Below are positions 23,604 through 33,100 of a stretch of 51,723 nt of DNA, in pieces. Positions within the stretch are counted from its first letter, which is position 1; each line of letters begins with the position of its first letter. The notes under the pieces are model-generated. The model saw only the letters and a list, made by a program, of their open reading frames with translations. It was not told the DNA's origin and ran no database searches. Source of the stretch: Streptomyces sp. Isolate_45 (GTDB taxonomy: Bacteria; Actinomycetota; Actinomycetes; Streptomycetales; Streptomycetaceae); NCBI RefSeq assembly GCF_024721315.2, contig NZ_JANFAK020000051.1, positions 1 through 51,723 on the forward strand, written 5' to 3'. A program made the position numbers and the translations under genes.

Positions 23604-25619
23604 GTGATAGCGGAAAACGATCTCAATTTCCTGCTGCAGCGGCGCTCGGAAGAAGAACCTGCGGGCGTCACTTATACCTACCTCGACCGGTTCTCGGGCG
23701 GGGACGCACCTCACGAGCGACCGCTGACGAACGAGGACCTTTTCCGGCGCGCTCGGGCTCTCGCTGCTCGCATTCAAGCGACTGCGCAGCGCGGTGACCG
23801 GATTCTCATACTCAACCAGCCGGGTATCGACTACATCGTCGGTGTGTACGCGAGCATGCTCGCCGGCATGGTGGCCGTTCCCGCGTATCCACCGGAGAAG
23901 ACACGTCTGAACCGCGGCTGGGAACGCATACGTGCCATTGCTCAAGACGCCAGGCCGAGCTGTGTGCTGGTCGACCCCGAGACTCTGGCCACCACGGGAG
24001 AATCGCCCTGGGGCGGGCAATCCGGCGTGGAGTGGATCGTGACCTCCACGGTGGACACGGATCTCGCGAATTCCTGGGTCCCGCCGGGCACGTCGCCCGA
24101 AGACCTTGCCGTGCTGCAATACACATCCGGTTCGACGGGCCGCCCGAAGGGCGTGATGCTCTCGCACCGGAATCTCCTCCTGAACCTGCGTGCCGGGCGT
24201 GAAGCGTACGGCATCGAAGGCAGAATGAACGGGGTTTTCTGGCTGCCGCCCTATCACGACATGGGGCTCATCGGGGGAATTCTCATGGCCCTCTTCTGTG
24301 GGGGTCGCGCTCAACTCTTCACACCCCTCGCCTTTCTCCGTGACCCCTTGCGCTGGGTACGGGCGATGTCTCACTACGGTGCGTATGTGAGCGCCGCTCC
24401 CAACTTCGCCTATGAAATGTGCGCACGAGCGGCGATGTCGGCACCGGAGGAAGTCGCGGGGCTCGATCTTTCGAACTGGCACGTCGCCATCTCAGGGGCA
24501 GAGCCGGTGCGTGCGGATACGCTCGACAGGTTCGCCCAGGCTTTCGCTCCCGCTGGATTCCGGCGGGACGCCTTCTATCCTTCGTTCGGCCTCGCCGAGA
24601 ACACGCTCGTGGTGACCGCGAACTCCGGAGGATCCTCCGTGGTGTCACTGGACGCTGCGGAGCTCGAAAAGAATCGCGCGGTCGAGGCGGTTTCGGGAGG
24701 GAAGCTGCGCACCGTCGTAGGCTGCGGCGCCAGCGCCGACCCCGAGCAACACGTGGACATCGTCGATCCGGAGACGTGCGTACCTTGCCCGGACGGCATC
24801 GTGGGCGAGATATGGGTCAGTGGTGGAAGCGCCGCGCAGGGATACTGGAATCGCAGTGAGGAGAGCGAGGCGACGTTCCGGGCAACCATCGCGGTTACCG
24901 GTGAAGGGCCTTATCTGCGCACCGGCGATGTCGGATTCGTACGGTCCGGCGAACTGTTCGTGACCGGCCGTCTGAAAGACCTCATCATTCTCCGCGGCCG
25001 CAACCACTACCCGCATGACTTGGAGATGACTGCGGAGGAGGCTTACCCGTCCTCCGGCCGGAGCGGCCGGTGTGTCGCGTTCTCCGTCGACGAAGGTGGC
25101 GAGGAGCAGCTCGTACTGGCTGTGGAGGCAGCTCCGAGGATGTCGGAGGGGGACCGCCACGAGACCGCCGGGACGATCCGTGATCGTATCGGTCAACACC
25201 ACGAGGTGGCCGTACACGAAATCGTCTTCGTGCCGCGTGGAGGAATCCGCCGTACATCGAGCGGAAAGCTTCAGCGATCCGCGGTGCGGGCCGCCTATCT
25301 CGCGGGCGAATACAGGCGCGAGACACGTGCCCACAGGCCGTACTCCGCACCACGCGACGCGGAGGAGCAAGCCGTCGCCGACTCCTGGGGGCGGGCCCTC
25401 GGTGTGGAAAGGGTGGGGATCCACGACCGGTTCTTCGAGCTCGGGGGAGATTCACTCAGGGCAGTCCGCGTGCTCGCCGATTTGAAGGACAGCTGTGGAT
25501 ATGAGCTAACCCTGTCCGATGTCGCCCAGGTGCACACGGTCGAGGAATGCGCGGAGCTCATCCGCAGCCGCGCCGCTGAGCGGGATGCGTACGACGAAGT
25601 TCAGGTCGATCTCGGGTGA
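23604..25619 (+). CDS. Fatty acyl-AMP ligase fused to acyl carrier protein (FAAL-ACP), lipid loading
   Basis: 671 residues from GTG at 23604. Residues about 1-575 are an adenylating domain of FAAL type: YTSGSTGRPKGVM (about 173-185), PPYHDMGLIGGIL, SFGLAENTL and YLRTGDVGF. Residues about 590-670 are a carrier domain with the phosphopantetheine site LGGDSLRAV at Ser617. FAALs activate a free fatty acid as acyl-AMP and pass it to a carrier protein without CoA. This should start the chain with a fatty acyl group. The acidic end (YDEVQVDLG) faces the TubC-type docking domain of the next protein, which fits a TubC partner peptide. The stop overlaps a possible upstream start of the next gene. Confidence 0.93.
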   Translation: MIAENDLNFLLQRRSEEEPAGVTYTYLDRFSGGDAPHERPLTNEDLFRRARALAARIQATAQRGDRILILNQPGIDYIVGVYASMLAGMVAVPAYPPEKTRLNRGWERIRAIAQDARPSCVLVDPETLATTGESPWGGQSGVEWIVTSTVDTDLANSWVPPGTSPEDLAVLQYTSGSTGRPKGVMLSHRNLLLNLRAGREAYGIEGRMNGVFWLPPYHDMGLIGGILMALFCGGRAQLFTPLAFLRDPLRWVRAMSHYGAYVSAAPNFAYEMCARAAMSAPEEVAGLDLSNWHVAISGAEPVRADTLDRFAQAFAPAGFRRDAFYPSFGLAENTLVVTANSGGSSVVSLDAAELEKNRAVEAVSGGKLRTVVGCGASADPEQHVDIVDPETCVPCPDGIVGEIWVSGGSAAQGYWNRSEESEATFRATIAVTGEGPYLRTGDVGFVRSGELFVTGRLKDLIILRGRNHYPHDLEMTAEEAYPSSGRSGRCVAFSVDEGGEEQLVLAVEAAPRMSEGDRHETAGTIRDRIGQHHEVAVHEIVFVPRGGIRRTSSGKLQRSAVRAAYLAGEYRRETRAHRPYSAPRDAEEQAVADSWGRALGVERVGIHDRFFELGGDSLRAVRVLADLKDSCGYELTLSDVAQVHTVEECAELIRSRAAERDAYDEVQVDLG

Positions 25620-25642
25620 TGATCGGGAGGGGGAAGGACACG

Positions 25643-28600
25643 ATGGAGCCTGACAACACCTCTGAGCTGGTCGATTCGCTTGCCTCGCAGGGCGTACGGG
25701 TGTTCCTGGAGAACGGACGGCTGCAATGCCGGGGTTCCCGCGACGCACTGACGCCCGAGCTTCTCGACCTGGTCCGTGGTCGTAGGGACGAGCTCCGTGC
25801 CCACCTGGAGCGTGGAAGCGAACCGTCCGACTCGAACCCGCTCACCGCCGGCCAGCAGAGTCTTCTTCTCCACCAGCGCGTGACGCCGGACAGCGCGGCC
25901 TACAACCTGGCTTTCGCCGCGCGTGCCGTGGGCGCCATGGACGCGGCGGAACTGGACGCCGCCTTGTGTGAGGTGGTGGGGCGGCACGCGATCCTGCGCA
26001 CGACCTACACGTGGGGCGAGGGTGACCCGGCCCAGTCGGCGCGTGAGGCTCCGCCCCGGATCCTGACCGAGGAAACCGCGACGGAAGATACGGTCGAGTG
26101 TGTCGTGGAGACCTTCATGGACTCCCCTTTCGACCTCGAACACGATCTTCCGGTCAGGGCCATGCTGGTGCGCACCGGTCCGGACGACGAGCGGCCCGTG
26201 CTGGTGATCGTCGTTCATCACATCGCTGCGGATCTCTGGTCGATCGACGTGATCGTCGACGAGTGGCTAACCGCCTATCGTGCCCGGACAGCGGGTAACG
26301 AGGCTCGATCGTTGCCCGCCGCGAAGCAGTTCGTGGAGCACGTACGAAGTGAGGGCGCCTGGCTCACCGGGCCCGAGGCGGAGCGCAATCTCGCGTACTG
26401 GCGGAAACAACTCGGCGGCGCCCTGCCGGTGATGAACCTGCCGTTCGACCGTCCGCGTCCGCCGGCCCAGACAATGCGTGGTGCCCGTCTCTCCGTCGAG
26501 GTGGACCCCGCGCTGTCGCAGAGGTTCGCCCGGATTGCGAGTGACGGCGACGCGACACCGAACATGCTTTTTCTGTCGGCATTCCAGGTGCTGCTGCAGA
26601 AGTACAGTGCCTCCGACGACGTGGTGGTGGGTACACCCACGGCCGGGCGGCGCTCACCGCAGATGCAGGACACCGTGGGTTTCTTCGCCGATCCGGTCGT
26701 CGTACGCGGTGATCTGCGGGGCGACCCGACGTTCACCGAGATCCTCGACAGGACGCGCTCGACACTCCTGAACGCTCTCGACCACCCCTATCCCTTCCCG
26801 CTTCTCGTCGAGCGGCTGAGCCCTCCGCGCGACCCGAGCCGCCCGCCGTTCTTCCAGGTGATGTACGTCTGGCAGCAGACGCGTTCCGGCGGGCAGGACG
26901 TGCCGCTGGAGACGCTGTCCTCCTCCGGCCAGCGCGGTGCGCCGTTCGACATCGTGCTGTCGGTACACCAGGCGGGTGGGCGGTTCGTCTGCTCATGGAC
27001 GTACAACGTCGACCTGTTCGAGGACTCGACGGTCGAACGCCTGGCACACGGATACCTCGCGCTGCTCGGTGAGATCGCCGCGCGTCCCGACGCGCGTGTT
27101 TCGTCGCTGCCTTCGATGTCCCCGGACGAGCAGCGCGCCCTGCTCCACGAGGCGAACGGCCCACAGATCGACATCCGCGGGCGCACGTGGTTCGAACAGT
27201 TCGACGCGCAGGTGTTGCGGACTCCACGGGCAACGGCGCTGGTTTGTGACGACGAGACGCTGACCTACGAAGAACTGAGCGCCAGGGTGGGCCGGTTCGC
27301 CGCGGCACTCCGCGCGCGCGGTGTACGGGAAGAAGTCCGCGTCGGTCTGTGCATCGAACGGTCGGCTGCCCTCGTGGTGGCCTTGCTCGCGACTGCGCGA
27401 GCCGGCGGCGCCCACGTTCCGCTGGATCCCGCCTACCCGCAGGACCGGATCGCCTACATGGCCGAGGACGCGGCAGTGGCGCTGTGCGTGGCGGATGAAC
27501 CGGGGCGACGCGCCCTGGGTTCCTACGCCGGAGATGTCTTGCCTCTGCACGCCCTCGAGAGCGAGGCGGAGCGTCTCGAGCCCGACCCCCTCGACGGGAA
27601 CGCCGCCGAGGCACTCGCCTACGTCATCTACACCTCGGGTTCCACCGGCCGCCCCAAGGGCGTGATGGTCACCCGCCGGAACGTCGTCAACCTGTTCGAA
27701 GGTCTCGACCGGGCGCTGGGAGACGAAGGCCGAACCGGGGACGAGCAACCCGTGTGGCTCGCCGTGACGAGCGTATGCTTCGATATATCCGTCCTCGAAC
27801 TCCTCTGGACCCTCTGCCGGGGGTACAAGGTCGTCATCGAGCCCGAGCTGTGGACCTCCCATGGAGAGGCGCCTGCTCCGCAGGCCGTGAAGCCACGGCA
27901 ACGCCCCGTGGACTTCAGCCTGTTCTACTTCGCCGCCGACTCCGGCGAACACAAGGGGAAGGACCTGTACCGGCTGCTCCTCGACGGAGCCCGCTTCGCG
28001 GATTCCCATGGTTTCCGCGCCGTATGGGTTCCCGAACGGCATTTCCACACCTTCGGCGGCGCGTACCCGAACCCCGCGGTCCTCGCGGGCGCGGTAGCTG
28101 CCATGACGGAGAACATCGGGATACGTGCCGGAAGCGTCGTTCTTCCCCTGCAGGACCCGCTCCGGGTCGCCGAGGAATGGGCCGCGGTCGACAACCTGTC
28201 CGACGGACGTGTCGGCTTGTCATTCGCCTCGGGCTGGCAGCCCAACGACTTCGTTCTCGCACCCGAACGGTTCGCCTCGCGGAAGGAGTCGATGTGGGAC
28301 GACATCGACGTGGTCCGCAGGCTCTGGCGCGGGGAGGGCGTCCCCCGCCGGAACGGTGTCGGTGCGGACATCGAGGTGCGCACGCTCCCACGGCCCGTGC
28401 AAACCGAACTTCCGGTGTGGGCGACGGCCGCGGGCAGCGACGAGACATTCCGCAGGGCCGGTGAGACCGGCGCGAACCTCCTGACGCACCTGCTGGGGCA
28501 GAACGTGCAGGAGCTCGCCCGCAAGATCGGTGTCTACCGTTCGGCGCGAGCCGCAGCCGGGCATGACGAGGGCGTCGTGACGCTGATGCTGCACACCTTC

Positions 28601-30139
28601 GTCCACCCTGACGTGGGGGTGGTCCGCGAGGCCGTCAGCGAGCCCTTCAAGAACTACCTCCGCAGTTCGATCGATCTGATGCAGGGGATCGCGAAGGGTC
28701 TCGGACTCGATCCCGTGCGGCATCGCGAAGTGATCGTCGAGCATGCCTTCGAGCGCTACTTCACCACCAGCGCGCTGTTCGGGACACCGGAGTCCTGCGC
28801 CGCTTTCGTCCGGGACCTGGCGGCGACCGGGGTGGACGAGATCGCCTGCCTCATTGACTTCGGTGTCCCCGACCACGTGGCGTTCGAGGCGCTCGGGCAC
28901 ATCGCGGCCGTCAAGCGCGCGCTGGCGGAGCCGGCGGCCAGGCCGTCCCGTACGCCCTCGGAAGCCGTCGCACGGCACGGCGTCACGCACATGCAGTGCA
29001 CGCCCGCGTTCGCGCGCCTTCTGCTTCTCGACCAGGGAAACGATCCTTCGGCCGGAAGCACGCTGAGCACCCTCCTCGTCGGAGGAGACGCGTCACCGCC
29101 GGATCTCGTCGCGCAATTGCGGGACGCCGAAATGGCCGGTGTGTTCAACATGTACGGCCCGACGGAGACGTGTGTCTGGTCGGCGGTACAACGGCTCGAA
29201 GCGGATGATGACGGCCGCGTGACGGTCGGCGGCCCCCTCGTGAACACCTCGCTCTACGTTCTCGACGCGCAGCTCAGGCCGGTGCCGGTCGGCGTGCAGG
29301 GAGAGTTGTACATCGGCGGGGCCGGCGTGGGCCGAGGATATTGGAACAAGCCTGCCCTGACCGCCGAGAAGTTCCTTCCGGACCCGTTCACCGACCGGCC
29401 GGGTGCCAGGATGTACGGGACGGGTGACATGGTCCGACCCCTGGGCGGTGGCCGCTTCGAGTTCCTGGGCCGCTCCGATCACCAGGTGAAGGTACGCGGC
29501 TTCCGTATCGAGTTCGGCGAGATCGAAGCCGTGCTCGGTTCGCACCCGGCCGTTGCGAACTGCACCGTGGTGGCCCGGCCTGACCGCGACGGAGACGTGA
29601 GCCTCGTCGCCTTTGTCGTAGTGCGCGGCGCGGCGGTCTTCGACGAGCCGAATGTGCGCGCCCACGCCCGAAGCACACTGCCCGAGTACATGGTGCCGTC
29701 GCGAATCGTTGTGATGGACCGGCTGCCGCTGACTCTGAACGGCAAGGTCGATCGCGGTGCGCTCGTCAGGCTGGCGCAAGAGACAAAGGGCAGCCCAAGG
29801 GCCACGTACCTGGCGCCGCGCAATCAGGTCGAGAGCCTGCTCCAGGAGATCTGGCAGGAACTGCTCGAACGCGATGGCGTCGGCATCCACGAGAACTTCT
29901 TCGAAGTCGGTGGCCATTCACTGCTCGCCGCGAGGATGCACGCGCGCATCACCGCGGCGGCACTCGGCCGGGTCGAACTGGTCGACCTGTTCACCTTCCC
30001 GACGATCGCCGAGCTCGCGGCACACATCAGCGCGAGCGGAGAGACCGGTGTCCAGACACTGGCCGCAGGTGCCGAGAGGCGGGCAAGCAAGCAGAAGGCT
30101 GCCGTTCGTCAACGGCAGCGCAGGAGGCAGGGTTCGTGA
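25643..30139 (+). CDS. NRPS: TubC dock-C-A(Gly, interrupted by luciferase-like monooxygenase)-PCP
   Basis: 1498 residues from ATG at 25643, preceded by AGGGGGAAGG; GTG at 25616 would overlap the previous stop. Residues about 5-57 resemble a TubC N-terminal docking domain. The condensation domain (about 70-490) has HHIAADLW with His192; following an ACP-bound fatty acid, it is likely an acyl-accepting starter type. The A domain (about 505-1385) contains YTSGSTGRPKGV near 662, FDISVLELLW (A4), YGPTET (A5) near 1169 and LTLNGKVD (A10). A luciferase-like domain of about 340 residues lies between A4 and A5. The binding-pocket code read by hand is DILQLGMVWK, close to the Gly code DILQLGLIWK. PCP site GGHSL has Ser1426. 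The tail is basic (ERRASKQKAAVRQRQRRR). It overlaps the PKS gene by 4 bp. Confidence 0.93.
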   Translation: MEPDNTSELVDSLASQGVRVFLENGRLQCRGSRDALTPELLDLVRGRRDELRAHLERGSEPSDSNPLTAGQQSLLLHQRVTPDSAAYNLAFAARAVGAMDAAELDAALCEVVGRHAILRTTYTWGEGDPAQSAREAPPRILTEETATEDTVECVVETFMDSPFDLEHDLPVRAMLVRTGPDDERPVLVIVVHHIAADLWSIDVIVDEWLTAYRARTAGNEARSLPAAKQFVEHVRSEGAWLTGPEAERNLAYWRKQLGGALPVMNLPFDRPRPPAQTMRGARLSVEVDPALSQRFARIASDGDATPNMLFLSAFQVLLQKYSASDDVVVGTPTAGRRSPQMQDTVGFFADPVVVRGDLRGDPTFTEILDRTRSTLLNALDHPYPFPLLVERLSPPRDPSRPPFFQVMYVWQQTRSGGQDVPLETLSSSGQRGAPFDIVLSVHQAGGRFVCSWTYNVDLFEDSTVERLAHGYLALLGEIAARPDARVSSLPSMSPDEQRALLHEANGPQIDIRGRTWFEQFDAQVLRTPRATALVCDDETLTYEELSARVGRFAAALRARGVREEVRVGLCIERSAALVVALLATARAGGAHVPLDPAYPQDRIAYMAEDAAVALCVADEPGRRALGSYAGDVLPLHALESEAERLEPDPLDGNAAEALAYVIYTSGSTGRPKGVMVTRRNVVNLFEGLDRALGDEGRTGDEQPVWLAVTSVCFDISVLELLWTLCRGYKVVIEPELWTSHGEAPAPQAVKPRQRPVDFSLFYFAADSGEHKGKDLYRLLLDGARFADSHGFRAVWVPERHFHTFGGAYPNPAVLAGAVAAMTENIGIRAGSVVLPLQDPLRVAEEWAAVDNLSDGRVGLSFASGWQPNDFVLAPERFASRKESMWDDIDVVRRLWRGEGVPRRNGVGADIEVRTLPRPVQTELPVWATAAGSDETFRRAGETGANLLTHLLGQNVQELARKIGVYRSARAAAGHDEGVVTLMLHTFVHPDVGVVREAVSEPFKNYLRSSIDLMQGIAKGLGLDPVRHREVIVEHAFERYFTTSALFGTPESCAAFVRDLAATGVDEIACLIDFGVPDHVAFEALGHIAAVKRALAEPAARPSRTPSEAVARHGVTHMQCTPAFARLLLLDQGNDPSAGSTLSTLLVGGDASPPDLVAQLRDAEMAGVFNMYGPTETCVWSAVQRLEADDDGRVTVGGPLVNTSLYVLDAQLRPVPVGVQGELYIGGAGVGRGYWNKPALTAEKFLPDPFTDRPGARMYGTGDMVRPLGGGRFEFLGRSDHQVKVRGFRIEFGEIEAVLGSHPAVANCTVVARPDRDGDVSLVAFVVVRGAAVFDEPNVRAHARSTLPEYMVPSRIVVMDRLPLTLNGKVDRGALVRLAQETKGSPRATYLAPRNQVESLLQEIWQELLERDGVGIHENFFEVGGHSLLAARMHARITAAALGRVELVDLFTFPTIAELAAHISASGETGVQTLAAGAERRASKQKAAVRQRQRRRQGS
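27908..28924 (+). other. Luciferase-like flavin monooxygenase domain inserted in the first Gly A domain
   Basis: Residues 756 to about 1094 of the NRPS. The start VDFSLFYFAADSG, then FRAVWVPERHFHTFGG, NIGIRAGSVVLPL, RVAEEWAAVDNLSDGRVGLS and AAGSDETFRRAGETGANLLTHLLG are typical of the bacterial luciferase-like (FMN-dependent) fold of natural-product monooxygenases. The flanking A-domain motifs are intact and in frame. In myxothiazol and melithiazol synthases (MtaG, MelG) a monooxygenase domain also sits within a Gly A domain and hydroxylates the glycine alpha carbon; by analogy this one may do so. Confidence 0.9.
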
Positions 30140-33100
30140 GCGAGCAACACTTGAGCGACGAGAGTCAGCACGTCGCCATCATCGGTATGGCAGGCCGTTT
30201 CCCCGGAGCGGCTGATCCTGAGGAGTTCTGGCGCAACATCGCCGAAGGGGTCGAATCGATCTCCAGGCTGTCGCCGGACGATCTCCGGGCGGCAGGCGTC
30301 GAGGCGGAGCAGCTCCTCGATCCCCACTACGTGCCGGCGGCCAGCATCCTCGAGGAGATGGACCGTTTCGACGCCGAGTTCTTCGGTCTCACACCGATGG
30401 AAGCATCAATTCTCGACCCTCAGCACAGGATGCTGCTCGAGTGCACGCAGGCGTTGTTCGACAATGCCGGCTACGACCCGGACACTCTGGAACAGCTCAC
30501 CGGGGTCTACGTCGGCGTCGGATTCCCTTCGTACCTCGTCAACAATGTCCTCACCCGGCCCGAGATCGTGCAACAGGTCGGGATGCAGAAGATCTTCTTC
30601 GCCATCGACAAGGGCTTCGCGCCGACCCGGATCTCACACAAGTTCAATCTGACGGGCCCCAGCATCGGTGTCGACACCGCGTGCTCGACCTCACTCGTAG
30701 CCATTCACCAGGCATGCAGGGCCCTGCTGGCCTATGACTGCGATCTCACGATCGCCGGTGGTGCCAGCGCGGTCCTGCCCAACGGCGTCGGCTACACCTA
30801 CCACGAGGGCGGGATAGCCTCGCCCGACGGCCACTGCCGTGCGTTCGACGCGCGTGCGGGGGGGACGGTCTTCGGCAGCGGGGTGGGCCTCGTCCTGCTC
30901 AAGCGCCTCGAGGACGCGCGCGCCGACGGCGACCACATATGGGCCGTAATCCGTGGTTCATCCGTGAACAACGACGGGGCTTCCAAGGCGGGATTCACCG
31001 CCCCCAGCGCCACCGGCCAGGCCGCTGTCATCGCCGACGCACTTGCCTTCGCCGAGGTTCCAGCCCAGACGGTCGGGTACGTAGAGGCGCACGGTACGGG
31101 CACGGTCATCGGCGATCCCATCGAGATCGCCGGACTGACCAGGGCGTTCAGCGAGAAGACCGACCAGCGGCAGTTCTGCGCGATCGGCTCGGTCAAGACC
31201 AACGTCGGTCACCTCGATGTGGCCGCGGGGGTAAGCGGTCTGATCAAGGCCGTCCAGACGCTGCGCCACGCGGAGCTTCCGCCCACGCTGCACTTCGAGC
31301 GTCCGAATCCCGCGATCGACTTCGACGCCGGCCCCTTCTACGTCAACACCCTGCGCCGCCCCTGGCCGGCCTCCGACACCCCCCGCCGCGCGGGAGTGAG
31401 TTCGTTCGGCATCGGCGGAACGAACGCGCACGTAATACTGGAGGAGGCGCCCATCCGGGAGGCATCGGGAGAGTCTCGCAACGAGCAGCTGATCGTTGTC
31501 TCCGCCCGCTCTCCCGAAGCGCTGGAACGTGCTGCCCGCGATCTCGTGACGGTGTTCCAGGAGGCCGGGGAAACGGCGCTGCCGGACCTCGCGTACACAC
31601 TGAGCAGCGGACGCCGCGCCTATGCGCACCGCCGTGCGTTCGTTTGCGCCAGCCGGGCGCAGGCGATCTCCGCCCTCGAAGGCGCCCGTCCTGAGACCAT
31701 TGTCTCCGGGGAGCGGAAAACCGACGCGCCCCGGGTCGCGTTCATCTTCCCGGGGCAGGGCGCGCAGCAGCTGCGCATGCTCGCGGGCCTGTACGAGGGC
31801 GAGGACGCGTTTCGCCAAGAGGTCGACCGGTGCGCCGAGCACACCATGGGGCGGCTCGGCGTCGACCTGCGCGAGCTGATCTATCCGTCCGCCGCGACCG
31901 GAGAACGTGAACGTGCGCGGCTCGACGAGACCTGGCTCACCCAGCCGGCGCTCTTCACCGTCTCCCTCGCCATGGCCCGGGTGTGGCAGGACTGGGGCGT
32001 GGAGCCCTCCGTCATGCTCGGGCACAGCCTCGGCGAATACGTCGCCGCGACGCTGGCCGGAGTGTTCCGGGTGGAGGACGCGCTGGACCTGGTCGTCGAC
32101 CGGGCCCGGGCGATGAACGATCTGCCGCCCGGAGCGATGCTCGCCATCTCCCTCGACGAGCCTTCGCTCACACCGCTGCTGGGTGACTGCTCACTCGCGG
32201 CGGTCAACGACCCGCAGCAGTGCGTGGCCTCCGGCCCACATCAGGCGATCGAGGCACTGGAACAGCGATTGTCGGCGCAGGGTGTGGAGTACCGGCGTCT
32301 GCGCACCTCCCACGCGTTCCACTCATCGATGCTCGACGACATGGCCCGGGCCTTCGAGGCCCGGGTCGCCCAGGTAGAGCGGAACCTGCCGGCCATTCCC
32401 GTCGTGTCGTGTCTGACGGGTCGTGTCCTCGACCCGTCAGAGATCTGCGATCCCTCCTACTGGGCGCGCCAGATGCGTGGCACGGTGCGGTTCGCCGATG
32501 CCGTGCGCACCATCGCCGAGGACCCGCAGCACGTGTTCCTGGAAGTGGGTCCGGGGCGGACACTGACCCCGATGGTGCGCCGTGCGGGGGTCGATCCGCT
32601 GCGCATCGTGACCTCCGGGCGCGGCGGAAGTGACGCGAGGAGCGACGAAGGGGCGCTCCTCGCGGCCCTTGGCTCCCTGTACTGCGCCGGCGTCCCCGTC
32701 GCGTGGGACGCGTTCTGGGAAGGTCAGCGGCGTCACCGTCTTCCCCTGCCCGGATATCCGTTCGAGCGGCAGCGCCACTGGATCGACGCGGATCCGAAGA
32801 GGTCCCTGCTCGCCGCGCACACAGGTGAGATTCCGCCCGTCACGGGACGGGACCTGCAGGAGCCGGTCCACTTCGCACCCGGCTGGCGAACTGCCTCGCT
32901 GGACGGTGCCGTCGCGGAGGCCTCGCTCCGGGAACGGGGCACGTGGCTGCTGGCAGTGGACGAGGACGATTTCGGATGGGCCCTGGCCCAACGGCTCGTC
33001 GAGGCCGACCAGTCGGTGGTGCTGGTCGGTAGCGGTGCGGCCTTCTCAGCATCCGATGAAGGCTACGTGATCGATCCCTCGCGCCCCGAGGACATCGACC

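Noticed and set aside
25616..25642. GTG 25616 as start of the first NRPS
   Set aside because: It overlaps the FAAL-ACP stop, but the strong ribosome binding site AGGGGGAAGG lies inside it and serves ATG 25643.
27908..28924. Luciferase-like monooxygenase as a separate gene
   Set aside because: There is no stop or start around it and the A-domain motifs A5-A10 continue in the same frame.
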